In this document: one piece after another, positions 20,197 through 32,655 of the stretch
Layout of the letters: each line of letters opens with the position of its first letter
How positions within the stretch are numbered: position 1 is the stretch's first letter
Source of the DNA: Luzula sylvatica
Lineage: Eukaryota; Streptophyta; Magnoliopsida; Poales; Juncaceae
Assembly (NCBI GenBank): GCA_946800325.1
Contig: OX326956.1
Span: forward strand, 38,595,082 to 38,659,081
Direction: 5' to 3'
DNA: 64,000 nucleotides
Made by a program: the position numbers and the translations under genes
Notes under the pieces: generated by a model
What the model was told of the DNA's origin: nothing
The model's database searches: none
The model's input: the letters and a program-made list of their open reading frames with translations, nothing else

Positions 20197-21432
20197 CTTC
20201 TTTTTTTTTGTTTTGAATAAAGGCGTTACCTTTTGATATATTGAAATAAAGAAAATTGTGTACAATAATCATGAACGTGCTGTTCATGTATTAATCAAAA
20301 GAAAAGCAAGCTAATTCATATTCTATCCCTAACACCACTTTTGCCAATTTTTGGCCTGCTCTACCGCTCGCTGCGCTACATTGATCGATGGAATTTTCTT
20401 TTTTTGGAAAATTCTTTTGTTGCGTTATTTTCAAATTTCCCACATTATGGCAGCCCATCTCGAGGTCCATTCTTTCTTCTCTCCCACCGGTTGATTTTTC
20501 CTATTCGTCTTGAGGGTGTTCGAGAGGCTCCCTTGTATCACCGACGGTTGGTTCGTCCTAACCAGTCTGTCGGCCAGTTTCCACGTGGCTCGGGCGTATG
20601 TACACGACACTAATAGGTGGTGTCTTGTTTCTGGTCTTGCTAAACAAAGGGTACATTTGTCTATGTGTGGCCACCCTCTTTTTGCTAGCCGGTCCGCCGT
20701 ATTTAGTTTATTTTGCATTGCCAACCAGACGAAGAATTTGACTTTTGCTGGAGCCTTCATCTTCCATGTTGTTTTCTGCCAGAGAAAGTGTATTCCCGGG
20801 TTGATCACGAAGGTATAGGCCGATTTGGCTGAGAATGTACCTGAGGGGTCCCATTTCCATTTGGTGATTCCGTTGATGTCTTTTTCCGTTGCCATTTTAT
20901 AGATCAGTATTAGGTCTTGCAATTGACACAGGAAAAACGAGGACAATCCTTGTTTTAATTCTAGATCTCTTACTGAATTTATATCGTGTATTTCGTGTAT
21001 TTCCGCTAAAGCCCTTGCCCAAATGCTTTCTTTTTGTTCATCTAATTTCCACAACCATTTTAAAAGCATTGCGTCGTTTTTTGTTTCTATGTTTTGTATG
21101 CCTAAACTCCCATTTTTCTTTGGTAGACATACCGTTTTCCAGTTTACTAGATAATTTCCGGGTGTACATTTATCTCCTCCCTTCCACATGAAGGCTCGTA
21201 GAGATCTATCAATCTCATTTATGCACCATTTTGGCAATTTCATAGTTTGCATAATATAGGTCGGAATTGCGTTTAGAGTTGCTTTTAGTAGGGTTAGTCT
21301 TCCTCCCGTTGTGAGAAACTTCCCTTTCCATGAGCCGATTTTTTTTTGTATTTTCTTTATTAGTTCCATTAGGGAGTTTTTGTTTGGCTTATTCGATGAT
21401 AGTGGCAATCCTAAATATTTTGTCGGGAGTTG
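20197..21432 (-). mobile_element. 5'-truncated LINE (non-LTR retrotransposon)
   Basis: The insertion is bounded by a perfect 13-bp target duplication TGAGACCGTACTT at 20184-20196 and 21433-21445. A T-rich tract just inside the left end is the poly(A) tail seen from the other strand, so the element reads right to left. Only about 1.2 kb of the 3' end is present. Confidence 0.87.
20431..21432 (-). pseudogene. LINE reverse transcriptase C-terminus with zf-RVT domain
   Basis: The open frame runs from the truncated left edge of the element (reading LPTKYLGLPLSS) for about 330 residues. The thumb/connection region of plant LINE reverse transcriptases (GRLTLLKATLNAIPTY, NWKTVCLPKKNGSLGI) is followed by a zf-RVT domain (WLAMQNKLNTADRL, CTLCLARPETRHHLLVSC). 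The catalytic YXDD core lies upstream of the truncation and is absent, so it cannot work as a polymerase. The frame ends at a stop at 20431. Confidence 0.85.
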
Positions 21433-21445
21433 TGAGACCGTACTT

Positions 21446-21872
21446 ATGTTGTTTTGTTGTTATTTGTATATGACAAAATTAAAACATCAACCTAGTATAA
21501 CTATATCCAAAACCTTGAATATTTTTATCATAAAGATTTAAGAAAGAAATCATTGATCCAATCTGTAGATGCAAGCCAAAAATTGGCAAAATTTGATTTT
21601 TAAATATCTCAAGAACGCACAATTTACAACTACAATATACTATTTATTCCAAATTGCGTTTCCAAAGAAAATGATCATTAGTCTTGATCAAATCTAGACG
21701 ATCCAATCTCTTCGAACCCGATGGATGATAGACGCTACGTTTTTCTGTTGTTGTGCTATATTTGATGATCTCATAACTAATCTCAATTATCAATGAAATT
21801 TTGGAGCAATGATATAAACATGTATGATACGACAAACACAAAGCTGAAGAAACATATGAAACATACACGAAC
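21446..21872. other. intergenic, no feature recognised
   Basis: AT-rich single-copy-looking DNA between the LINE target duplication and the copia relic. No readable frame of note. Confidence 0.4.
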
Positions 21873-22232
21873 TGTTAGGATCATTGCCGCAAACAAGCAC
21901 AAAAGAACAACACACGAACACAAATATATTTACGTGAAAACCCCGAAGGAAAAAACCACGGCCGCCGACGATCAAACGATTTTACTATACTGAAAAAAGA
22001 GAGAATACAATTATTGGTATTTTTGGGAATGAATAAAATTCTAGCCTAGCCTCCCTATTTATAGCTAAGCGCATATCCAATACAAAGAAATAATATAAGA
22101 AAATAATCATTGCCTTAATTATTATTCAATCATGGAAGAAATAATATATGAAGAAATTTCCTATCTCCTCAAGGATTTCTTTTTTCCAATTTTCTAATTC
22201 TTCGGGTTTCCAAAAGTCTACATACCATACCA
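21873..22232 (-). repeat. 3' LTR of the copia relic (360 bp)
   Basis: The ends are TG...CA on both strands, the right edge abuts the polypurine tract, and no second LTR is present. Confidence 0.7.
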
Positions 22233-22259
22233 ATCTCCCACTTGGAGACTTTTGCACCA

Positions 22260-22950
22260 ATCTTCTTTTCTCCCGTCCCAACTTCCTTGAGCCCGGCGAC
22301 AGCTCCCACTAGCTCACGTGACCAGCCCCCCTGAGGTGACGCACAGCCTTAGTTTGTCGGTGGGGACTTTCTTAGTCAACATATCGGCAAAATTCTTTCC
22401 ACCTTCGATCTTCTCTAACGATATGATCCCTTAAGTTTTCGGATGTAATGATACTTCACTTTGATGTGCTTGGTACTCGAGTAGAACACCGGATTCTTCG
22501 CGAGACATAAGGCACTTTCACTGTCGGTGTAAAGTGTCATGCATTCTTGATCTTTCCCAATCTCTTCAGAAAAGTCAAAAACCATACCACCTCCTTTTCG
22601 GCTTCCGAGATTGCCACATACTCAGCCTCCGTTGTCGATAGTGACACACACTTATGCAATCTCGACATCCAGCTCACTGTCGTGCCTCCAATCGTGAAGA
22701 CATAACGGAAATGCTCTTCCGACTATCCACATCTCCTCCTAGGTCCGCATCTACAAAACCTTGCGAACTCGTGCCACCTTTCTTGTAGCACAGTGCCATA
22801 TTTGCGGTTCCCTTCAAGTATCTCAGTAGCCAGTTAATCGCCTCCCAGTGTTCCGTGCCGGGGTTCGCCATGAACCGGCTCACAACTCCCACTGCATGGG
22901 AAATGTCGGGTCTCGTGCACACCATGACGTACATTATGTTGTTTAATTTA
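22260..22950 (-). pseudogene. copia reverse transcriptase end and RNase H, frameshifted
   Basis: On the minus strand MVCTRPDISHAVGVVSRFM and LLRYLKGTANMAL (22934-22700) are the C-terminal reverse transcriptase motifs of Tork/Tnt1-type copia. In another frame (about 22660-22570) the RNase H signature LSTTEAEYVAISEAEKEV follows, so a frameshift lies near 22680. Several stops occur downstream. It is not functional. Confidence 0.8.
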
Positions 22951-22966
22951 GACCTAGAGGGGGGGT

Positions 22967-23592
22967 TGTAGGGTTACGCACACGATTATCATAGTGTGCA
23001 GCGGAAATTAGTTCACGTGCGTAACCTAATTCTACCGGGATCACGCCCTAAAACCAACGAAAAGGAAGAGTTGTGGAGATAATTACCTCGTACAAGTTAG
23101 TACGTGTCGATTACTTCTTCAAATCCGTGAACCTTCTCCAAGAATCGCTCGTGCAATCCCTCTACTCGTGTCCACCTTGATTTCGTCCGATCGGAAATCG
23201 CCAACGCCGTTCTAGTCGACGTCACGATTGAATCTCTCAAATCCTTTTCTCAATTCTCCCTCTCAATCTCTCAGATCTAATCTGAATTCTGTGGAAGAAG
23301 AAGAGAAACGACGGCTCAAAACCCTAGAAAACTTAGGTCAAATTCCAGAATCAGAACTTTATATATATATGAAACAGGTCAGTTCGAACGAACTTAACAT
23401 GGTTCGTTCGAACGAACCCAGTTCGTTCGAACGCACCTAAATGTTCGTTCGAACGAACCCACTTCTGTTTATCACGAATAAGTCCGTTCGAACGCACTGA
23501 TATAGTTAGTTCGAACGAACCTTATTCTGACTGCAGAATTGCCTATTTATATAAATTATTCCAAGTTAATTCTTAAGCCATATTTTCTTTCA
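22967..23592 (-). repeat. 3' LTR of the Angela-like element (626 bp)
   Basis: Forward ends are TGTAGGGTTACG and TTTTCTTTCA, followed by the polypurine tract complement AACTCCCTCTTGG. It matches 30136-30709 with about six substitutions and one indel seen by eye, roughly 99% identity. It contains six copies of a GTTCGTTCGAACGAAC-type palindrome (about 23378-23522). Confidence 0.85.
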
Positions 23593-23605
23593 AACTCCCT
23601 CTTGG

Positions 23606-24893
23606 ATTAAGACTTAATCAACTTGGCCATATGTCCAACATATGTCGTGAGATCTAATCTTACGTGATTCCATTTTGTTTGTCCAACAAACGTATTGGTG
23701 AGCAATATCTTGAGAATCCGATATATTACGAAATCTTGGTGTGACCTTGTAGGTTCGTCTAAGACTGGCAGTGGATATGGCAGCAATCCACAAGGTATTG
23801 CGAGCACTAGACTGCCGTTAATACCTACCCAGAATTAGCACGAAAAAGGTGGAGAACACCTTTATGAAGATGCAGTACATCTTCATACCTAGCTCAGATA
23901 AGTGTTACTAGTCCTCTTGTTCGCGATATCTTCCGATCAAAAGGGTTACGGTGAAGAGTAAGACTTCAAGTCATCCCCTTTTCTTTTTGATCAGATACAC
24001 TCTTTCTCGATAAGAATTAGATTGATAATAACAATGCGAACTCTACTGAGTTCCATCGAGCTTGGCCAAGCATTTCATCAATCTCAATTCAATCGAGGGG
24101 CCCGAGAGATATCTCCCTCTATCCTTTTTCAAGGTTAGAAAGGAACAATTCCTATCTTGCAATCTCACATCCTTTGCCTATGCTAAAAACAATACCCAAT
24201 AGTAATCTCTGCTACACAGTTACGCGTAGGGTTAATTATATCAAAGCATTGTCTTTTCACATACTAGGTATCCGTGAGACCAGTCAAGTATGAAGAACTA
24301 AAACGCACTATCTGGATATGAGTTCGTCTCCAATGACTCTAACCATGTTACAAACTAATATAGTGGTCAGTCCAATATACGACGCCGCGTATATCCATAT
24401 TCTAGAATCGACGCTACCGTCCCAGATCAGTAAAACCTGATCATCTCATCTACGAATATGCCAGTGTATGTAAAAGTCTCCATTCAGTGAATGGATTACC
24501 TGGTTCAAACCTATGAACAACTTTATACATGAGGGACGTTTTAGAATTATATTCATTCCGTTTAGCGGTTTTACTATCATTCAATTGACGAATCAATATG
24601 CCAGATTATGGCCATGCAACATATTATTCTCAATTGACTCGATGCACTAAACTAGAATAAAATTCAAGGTCTATCCGATTATTATAATCGAATAACCTTT
24701 CACACACTTTCTTGTTATTTAAAATTTTTGAAATATGAAGGATTAGGTCATATAATGAATAATAATATAAATATCTGTCTCATAAACTAATACAATCCCA
24801 ATAACATGCCTAGGGCATAATAAATGTTCTCCCACTTGCACTAGGCAGATCGAATCCCCTTATGCAATAAGAAACATAAATAAAATACCCAAT
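23606..24893 (-). other. 3' non-coding region of the Angela-like element
   Basis: Between the RNase H stop and the polypurine tract there is 1.3 kb without a gene. A second polypurine-like run (TGCAAGTGGGAGAA in minus sense, near 24826-24840) follows the pol stop. Stretches such as CAAGTATGAAGAACTAAAAC recur in the matching position of the element at 33332-41888 (near 35076), so the two families are related. Confidence 0.6.
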
Positions 24894-27800
24894 CTAACAC
24901 TGCGATAGATATCCCAATCCTATCGCCCTAGCATGCTGCTCATGCTTGGCACGTGATAGTGGCTTCGTAAATGGATCGGCCACGTTATCATCAGTAGGTA
25001 TCTTCATTATTTTCACGTCACCTCTCTTCGTAATCTCACGAATCAAGTGGTAACACCGGAGTACATGCTTGGACCTGTGATGCGCTCGCGGTTCCTTTGA
25101 TTGTGCTATTGCTCCGTTATTGTCACAATACACATCCATGGGACCCGAGATGCTTGGCATAACTCCAAGTTCCATCACGAACTGTCGTAGCCAGACAGCC
25201 TCCTTTGCGGCTTCCGAAGCCGCGATGTATTCCGCTTCAGTTGTAGAATCAGCCACCGTCTTCTGTTTGGAGCTTTTCCAAACAACAGCTCTGCCATTGA
25301 GCGTGAAGACGTAACCACTTTGAGATTGGAAATCGTCCGGGCAAGTTTGGAAACTAGCATCTGTATATCCTTGGATAACCAGATCTCTTTCTGCACCACC
25401 ATAGACAAGAAACATATCTTTAGTATTCCTGAGATACTTAAGAATGCTCTTGACTGCGGACCAGTGAACTTCCCCGGGATCAGACTGATAGCGGGAAGTC
25501 ACACTCAACGCATATGCGACATCTGGTCTAGTACATATCATGGCATACATGATCGATCCTATAGCCGAAGTGTATGGGATCCGACTCATTCGCTCACGTT
25601 CAGCGTCCGTTGAAGGACACTGAGCCTTAGTGAGAGCGATGCCATGTGACATTGGCAGAAATCCTTTCTTGGATTGCTCCATGTGAAACCTAGTTATCAC
25701 TTTGTCAATATATGTACTTTGACTTAGTCCGAGAAGTCTCCTCGATCTATCTCTATAGATCTTCACACCTAAAATATAGGCGGCTTCTCCTAAGTCCTTC
25801 ATTGCGAATTGACTACCCAAATATGCCTTAACCTGGTTAAGCATTGGGATGTCATTTCCAATGAGTAAGATGTCGTCCACGTACAAGATGAGGAATACGA
25901 CCAAACTCCCACTGAATTTCTTGTATACACAAGGTTCCTCGATATTTTGAATGAAACCATACTTTGCGATGACCTCATCGAATCGTATGTTCCACGCACG
26001 AGATGCTTGTTTTAATCCATAAATGGATCTCACAAGCTTGCACACTTTATTCGTATTCTTTGGATCGACAAAACCCTCGGGTTGTGTCATATACACATCC
26101 TCGGTAAGGTTCCCGTTAAGGAAAGCGGTTTTGACATCCATCTGCCATATCTCATAATCGTGATATGCAGCTATTGCTAGAAGAATGCGAATACTTTTAA
26201 ACATGGCTACTGGAGAAAACGTTTCATCATAGTCTATGCCATGAATTTGCTTGAAACCTTTCGCCACCAGTCTTGCTTTAAAAGTGTGTACATTACCATC
26301 CATGTCGGTTTTCTTCTTGAAAACCCATTTGCACCCAACGGTCTTAGCACCATTAGGTAGATCAATAAGATTCCAAACCTTATTATCATACATGGACTGG
26401 ATCTCGGTTTTCATGGCTTCATGCCATTTCGAGGAATCCAGGCTAGACATGGCACCTTTGTAGGAGGTTGGCTCGTCATCTAGAGTCAACTCATCATCGT
26501 CATTACTAATGAGAAATTCATATCTCTCAGGTTCTTGACGAGTCCTACTAGATCTACGTATAGCTTGTGTACTAGATTCAGGTTCACCATCCAATGGTAA
26601 CTCAGAATCTTGTTCCAGATCAACTTGTTCACTTTGTGGTTCTCGAATTTCTTCGAGATCAATTTTACTCCCACTGGCTTGACGATCTAGGAATTCCTTC
26701 TCTAAGAAGTGTCCTCGTCGAGCCACGAAAACCTTGTTTTCGCTAGGCAAGTAAAAGTAGTATCCTTTTGTTTCTTGAGGATACCCCACAAATAAACACT
26801 TGTCTGATCTTGGCTCGAGTTTTTCCGTCAATAACCTTTTGACGTATGCCTCGCAACCCCAAATCTATAGATAAGACAATGATGGCACCATGCCATGCCA
26901 TAATTCATATGATGTCTTTTCAACAGATTTGGACGGAACTCTATTCAGTATATGAGCGGCCGTTTGAAGCGCGAAACCCCAAAATGACTTTGGCAAATCC
27001 GTTCGACTCATCATCGAGCGAACCATGTCCAACAAGGTCCGATTCCTCCTCTCGGACATTCCATTCCATTGTGGGTGCACCAGGTGGAGTCCATTGTGAT
27101 ACTATACCACAATCTCGAAGATAGTCCTCAAACTCATAGCTCAAGTATTCGCCACCTCGATCCGATCGAATGGCTTTTACTTTCTTGCCCAGTTGAAGTT
27201 CTACTTCATGTTGAAACTCTTTGAATTTCTCAAAAGTTTCACTTTTGTGACGCATTAAGTATATATAACCATATCTACTATAATCGTCAGTAAAAGTCAC
27301 AAAGTAGCGATACCCATTTCTAGCCTCGACACTCATCGGTCCACATACATCGGAATGTATGAGGGCCAACACATCTTTCGATCTTTCTCCTTTCTTGGAG
27401 AAAGGTGTCTTTGTCATCTTACCCATCAAACAAGATTCGCAATTTTCTAGTGACTCTAAGTCAAAAGAATCTAGCACTCCATCCTTTTGGAGTCTAGCAA
27501 TGCGTTTCTCGTTTATGTGTCCGAGACGACAATGCCATGAGTATGTTTCATTAGTTTGAGTGGTATTTATGTTATAAATGGACTGATTATTGTTGTTATT
27601 ATCTAAATCCAAGACATATAGACCATTTTCAACTAGAACATAACTAAAGAAAATGTTATTCTTGCGAATAAAACAATCATTAGTACCAATAACTAATTCA
27701 TATCAATCCGCAATCAGTCTCGAAACAGAAATAATACTCCTACTCATAGTAGGTACATAACAACAATTATCCAAAACTAAAATAAGTCCATTTGGCAAAG

Positions 27801-28842
27801 TTAAATCATACGTCCCTTCGGCTAATGCTGCTACTCGAGCTCCATTCCCGACGCGTAAATCAACTTCGCCTCGAATCAATGATCTTCTACTTCTTAGGCC
27901 CTGCATATTATTACAAATATGAGTCCCACATCCAGTGTCTAACACCCATGATGATGAAGTAAAGAAATAAGAATCGATAACAGAAATACCTAATGCCGGT
28001 GTGTCCAAGGAAGCGGTCTTTTGCTTGCTCTCCCTCAGGAAGATCTCGCAATCACGCTTCCAATGCCCCTCCTTGAGGCAGTGGAAACACTTCTTGTCAT
28101 CCTTGGCTTTCTTGCCCACAGGCTTAGGCGCAACCTTATTGCCCTTTGCCTTCCTCTTCTTGTTTTTGTTCCCATTGCTTGGACTCTTCCCTTCAACCAC
28201 CAATACTTCCGAAGTCCTAGACTTCATGTACCGCGGTTTCATGTCAGCTTCGAATGTTCTGAGCATTCCGATAAGCTGGGGAATGGTCCTTTTCATGTCT
28301 GACATGTGGAAATGCGAAATGAACGAATCGAAACTCGGTGGCAGCGACAACATGATCAAATCAGTTTGTAACTCCACCTCGAATTTGATGCCAAGCCTCT
28401 CAAGATGATCGAAATATCCTTTCATCTTGAGAAGGTGCGAGCTAACAGGCGTACCATCTTGCATCTTGCATTGCGTCGCATTGCCAAGAGCTTGGTACTT
28501 CTACACCCTTGCTTGAACCTGAAACATCTCCCTGAGTTGTTTCATAATCTCGTATGCATCCTGTTTCTCAAACTGGATTTGATATTCAGGAGCCATAGTA
28601 GCCAACATGAGGCATGTGACATCATTCGAATCATCCATCATGGCCTGATATTCGAATATGGCATCCCCAGTTGCGTCATCCCCTGGCACAGGAGGGATAG
28701 GCATCTCCAAGACGTGTGCCTTTCCTTCCTGTTTCAGAACGAATCCCAGATTCCTCTGCCAGTTGAGAAAGTTCTTTCCGTTCATTCGTTCCCTTTCCAA
28801 AATGGGACGCAAACTAAAGCGGTTATTACTTGGTAAAGCCAT
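24894..28842 (-). pseudogene. Angela-like gag-pol polyprotein with three stops and one frameshift
   Basis: Gag (from 28842) is followed by a CCHC zinc knuckle (CFHCLKEGHWKRDC), aspartic protease (LDTGCGTHICNN), integrase zinc finger and core (HCRLGHIN, CESCLMGK, HSDVCGP, RSDRGGEYLS), reverse transcriptase (YVDDILLIGND) and RNase H (ADSTTEAEYIAASEAAKEAV, YCDNNGAIAQSKEP). The motifs and order identify a Ty1/copia polyprotein, and the RNase H wording is that of Angela/BARE-1. In-frame stops lie at 28501-28503, 27703-27705 and 26865-26867, and a frameshift lies near 27075-27080 in the integrase. The reverse transcriptase/RNase H frame (26831-24894, 645 residues) is unbroken. As it stands it cannot make the full polyprotein. 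Confidence 0.9.
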
Positions 28843-30122
28843 GTGTTCTACAATTTTGAAAAATAATGTAATTAATAACGTGGTCTTTCATATATTAAAA
28901 TTCATTTTAAATAACTTGAAATACCCATTATTTTATCATTTCAAATAGCCCCCACTATTGAAACGGAGATTTGATACCTTAAATCTCATAATGGACAAGA
29001 TCCCTATTTAACGTATTTCTAAGGTGACTATGGCCAACCACTCAGAAAATACGTCACATCGGGTAGGACGGTGTCCAATCATCTCCAAGACGATTCTTGC
29101 TTTATTCGTGAGGTCCGGTATTGAGTCCAACTCAAAACCAGAGTGTGTGTACCTCACTCCTTGCCCCAAACCCTAGCCTAGCTAGTGAATTGGTCAAGTC
29201 CAAACCACAAATGGAGTATCATTCAATCAGCGAAATGACATGCCAGACTATGGCCATGCAACACGTCAATTCCTAATCAATGCATTCCTTCCTTGCTACG
29301 CACGTGTAAATCTGTGCCAGACTATGGCCATGCAACACAGATAAACAAACACTAGTCTAGAAGGTTCCATTTAGGGAGGCATAAGACTTGATAATTACGT
29401 GGGAGGATTTTACTTTTTATTAAAATCATTTTATTTTATTTATTAACCAAAACAAATAAAATAATAAGGTATAGCATATTGGCCTTTTAGTTTTATGAGC
29501 AATCATAAAACCCTAAAATTCCCAACCCTAAAACCCAAAATGATTCCTTGCTTCATGTGAAGATCCAATCTTCGTGTCGTGTCGTCTTGCTTTGAAGGTC
29601 CTTCTTCAAAACTAAACCTATTTTATTTTATTACAACTTTGGAAGACTCACCGGTCCCCACATAATTAAATAAAATACAATTTGGAAAGCTCACCGGCCT
29701 CCACACAACACACATTACAAGCAACACAAACAATCATCCCCGTTTTAGGCTATATGCTATACCGTATCGAATTTATAAATTGAAAATTTTAAAATTATTG
29801 GGCATTTTTGACAGAAAAAAAATTGGTTGTCCAGAAAATTGTTCGTTCGAACGCAACTCCAAGTTCGTTCGAACGCATTTTTTTTTTGAACCAGAAATAG
29901 GTCCGTTCGAACGCAACTCCAAGTTCGTTCGAACAGATCAGTCCGTTCGAACCGAACACTAGGTTCGTTCGACCAGACCAGTTCGTTCGAACGCAACTCC
30001 AAGTTCGTTCGAACGAACCCTATTCTGCCAGCTTTTCTAATTTCTGAAATTCAGCCCAAAAATTCTAAAATTTCCTAAATTCGAATTAAATCATCGATTT
30101 TCGATGGTTTTAACGAGCGATT
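28843..30122 (-). promoter_or_regulatory. leader (5' UTR) of the Angela-like element with palindrome array
   Basis: This is non-coding DNA between primer site and gag. At 29840-30018 eight copies of a 16-bp palindrome of the type GTTCGTTCGAACGAAC occur, some with imperfect right halves (AACGCAAC). The same motif is in this element's LTR. Confidence 0.75.
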
Positions 30123-30134
30123 GCTCTGATACCA
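30123..30134 (-). promoter_or_regulatory. primer-binding site, initiator Met-tRNA
   Basis: The minus strand reads TGGTATCAGAGC one base inside the 5' LTR, the usual plant copia primer site for minus-strand DNA synthesis. Confidence 0.92.
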
Positions 30135-30135
30135 C

Positions 30136-30709
30136 TGTAGGGTTACGCACACGATTATCATAGTGTGCAGCGGAAATTAGTTCACGTGCGTAACCTAATT
30201 CTACCGGGATCACGCCCTAAAACCAACGAAAAAGGAAGAGTTGTGAAGATAATTACCTCGTACAAGTTAGTACGTGTCGATTACTTCTCCAAATCCGTGA
30301 ACCTTCTCCAAGAATCGCTCGTGCAATCCCTCTACTCGTGTCCACCTTGATTTCGTCCGATCGGAAATCGCCAACGCCGTTCTAGTCGACGTCACGATTG
30401 AATCTCTCAAATCCTTTTCTCAATTCTCCCTCTCAATCTCTCAGATCTAATCTGAATTCTGCGGAAGAAGAAGAGAAACGACGGCTCAAAACCCTAGAAA
30501 ACTTAGGTCAAATTCCGGAATCAGAACTTTATATATATAGGAAACAGGTTAGTTCGAACGAACTTAACATGGTTCGTTCGAACGAACCCAGTTCGTTCGA
30601 ACGCACCTAAATGTTCGTTCGAACGAACCCACTTCTGTTTATCACGAATAAGTCCGTTCGAACGCACTGATATAGTTAGTTCGAACGAACCTTATTCTGA
30701 CTGCAGAAT
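30136..30709 (-). repeat. 5' LTR of the Angela-like element, truncated
   Basis: It matches 22967-23541 but lacks the outer 49 bp. At 30710 the sequence switches to TGCTCAGGGGTGGGGG, the start of another LTR. It carries the same six palindromes at about 30550-30692. Confidence 0.87.
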
Positions 30710-31309
30710 TGCTCAGGGGTGGGGGTGAATAGGAAGTCCTAAGGTCCAATTTTCGCGGTAATAGAATACAATTACAATTTGGTGCGGAAGTGTAAATAAA
30801 TTAGAGAAAGAAATACAATACCGAAACAAATAACACACGATATTTGTTTACGGAGTTCGGTAGGTGATTGCTATGTAGCTTTAACTCACCGGCTACTTTC
30901 TCAATCGACCGATTCAATTGATTACAAGTACCTACATCTCCGGATTTGCCTTGCACCTTTTCGGCTTTCGATTGAATACCCAACTCAACTTTTACAAGGT
31001 TTTGCCTAGATCGATTTACATGAATCTATCGATCTATGGTGGCGTTTACAAATAGTAACTAGCCTATTACAATTTACTACAAACGAACTAGTCGTGATCG
31101 GCCATGCAAGTTGGGAATCGTTTAGTAGAGGAAAGCGAAATAGATCAATGATCTAGGGTTTTATCTAGAGAATTTATGGCTCAAGATCTAGGCTTAGTTT
31201 TTCTCTCCTTTAATGAAGTTGTGATTTTGCAAGAAAAGTTGGAGAGAGAAAGATAGGAAGAGTTCTATTTATAGAACACTTAGACTCTTCCTATTTTTCA
31301 GCTTTTATG

Positions 31310-31995
31310 TACAGTCCGTCTTGACGGATATAATGGTCTGTCGTGACGGACTGCAAGTCAAAACTAGCCGTTACACAGAATATTCGAAATACTACTCAGT
31401 ATGTCGTGACTGACTTATGGTCTGTCACGACGAACCTAAAGTATGCATGGGGTTCGTTCAAACGCACTGATGGTTCGTTACAACGAACCTCATACTGTGA
31501 CATTGCTATTCTTGGCAGTCCGTCATGACTGAGCAATGTGCGTCGCGACAGACTTCAAATATGCACAAGGTCCGTCGCGACTGAGAAATGTCTGTTATGA
31601 CGGACTGTCACTGTAAGTTTGATTATTTATCAACTTACATAGTCCGTCATGATTGAGTCAATTGCGTCGTGACGAACTTCATAGGTCAGTCACAACGGAT
31701 TGGTTCATCCGTTGTGACGGACAGTGTGTTCAAACTCACTGTGAGTTTGTTATGGGTTAAGGTCTGTCGTGACGTTTAATAGTTCGTCAGGACGGACCTC
31801 GTTTGTAACTCAATGTGAGTTTGCTTTGAGAACTTTTTGTATAGTCCGTCATGACGTTTATTAGTTCGTCACGACGGACTTTGGGTGTTAGTCATGACGC
31901 TTTATTGAACCGTCATGACGGACTGTATGGAGAGTGTACAGTTCTCAAGCTTCAACATGTGTGTCCGTCATGACGGACTGGTTGTCCGTTGTGAC
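31310..31995. repeat. array of ~20 palindromes GTCCGTCATGACGGAC in the Sire-like LTR
   Basis: About twenty 16-bp inverted repeats of outline GTYCGT-NNNN-ACGGAC occur in 690 bp, spaced 10-60 bp apart. Several are perfect (for example near 31965). Cores include CATG, CGTG, CGCG and TGTG. Two units (near 31441 and 31466) are of the GTTCGTT...AACGAACC form used by the Angela-like LTR. Confidence 0.85.
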
Positions 31996-32511
31996 GGACT
32001 GTTCACAGTTTTCACACCTTTTCTATTTTATGTTTTCGAATATTTGTTTCTTAATCTTGCGTTAAATTCAACGATAAGTCTAGGGATAACTATGGTTATT
32101 TTGATGATTGTGATATCCCAACTTGTGGAAGTCTTCTACGTCTTGACATCTTCACTTGATCATGCGTTTCCGTGTTGTCGTTTCTTCTCGGTCTTGACTT
32201 CCTTGCTTTCTTGATGTTCTTTTGATCTCTTTTGCGGATTGCACCTATATCTCTACATGTGACACTTACACAAATTGATTAGTGTTATCGACATTGTTTT
32301 GAGATAATCAAACAATAGGACATTTGGATCAACAAACTCCCCCTTTTGATTCATTTCAAAACAATGTCGATTTGGAGAGTTGAATCGATTACCGAGCAAA
32401 TTTCAATATGATTTTCTCTTCTTCCCCTTTTTGAAAAGGATCAAAAGAAAATTAAGCGTAATCAAATAGAAGGCTCCCCCTACATACAAGCTCCCCTAAA
32501 TGGTTGATTTT

Positions 32512-32649
32512 GAATTTTGTGTTGTGTGAAAATGTATGAATTTTGGAACACTAAAATTATGACTTAACTTTGATACATCAAAATAGAACTTGCATTAATC
32601 TCAAAATAGACCCTTGGGAATTTTGTGTAGTGTGAAAATGTATGAATTT
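32512..32649. repeat. direct repeat beside the Sire/Tork junction
   Basis: GAATTTTGTGTWGTGTGAAA and the following ATGTATGAATTT occur at 32512-32543 and again at 32618-32649. The second copy ends at the point where the DNA changes from Sire-like tail to Tork-like coding. Confidence 0.75.
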
Positions 32650-32655
32650 CGCAAA

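Larger units (their letters stand above)
21873..22966 (-). mobile_element. Tork/Tnt1-like copia relic: 3' LTR plus end of pol
   Basis: Read on the minus strand, the end of a copia pol gene (22950-22260) is followed by a polypurine tract (CCAAGTGGGAGAT, 22233-22245). A 360-bp LTR follows at 22232-21873, starting TGGTATGG and ending CCTAACA. The element is cut at 22966 by the Angela-like element. Its 5' half is not found in the window. Confidence 0.75.
22967..30709 (-). mobile_element. Angela/BARE-1-like copia retrotransposon, decayed, 5' LTR interrupted
   Basis: Order on the minus strand: 5' LTR (30709-30136), initiator-Met primer site (30134-30123), leader with palindromes, gag, protease, integrase, reverse transcriptase and RNase H (28842-24894), a 1.3-kb non-coding tail, polypurine tract (23605-23593) and 3' LTR (23592-22967). 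The last 49 bp of the 5' LTR are missing where a Sire-like element begins at 30710. It landed in the older copia relic at 22966. Confidence 0.88.
30710..32655 (-). mobile_element. Sire-like copia element: 3' LTR and 3' tail only
   Basis: A 1625-bp LTR (30710-32334; forward ends TGCTCAGGGG and GGATCAACA) is followed by a polypurine tract (minus sense AAAAGGGGGAGTT, 32335-32347). About 300 bp of internal DNA comes next, with ACAATGTCGATTTGGAGAG. The same polypurine tract and neighbouring words close the plus-strand Sire-like element at 63920-64000, which is why I assign the lineage. It sits in the Angela 5' LTR, probably with AGAAT (30705-30709) as target. Internal DNA switches to a Tork-like element near 32655. 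Confidence 0.7.

Noticed and set aside
29757..30002. Frames with repeated FERT/RSNE words near 29760-30610
   Set aside because: They are translations of the GTTCGTTCGAACGAAC palindromes in non-coding LTR and leader DNA.
31310..31995. CRISPR-like spacing of short palindromes
   Set aside because: Spacing is irregular, repeats are imperfect and lie inside an LTR, and there is no cas-like gene.
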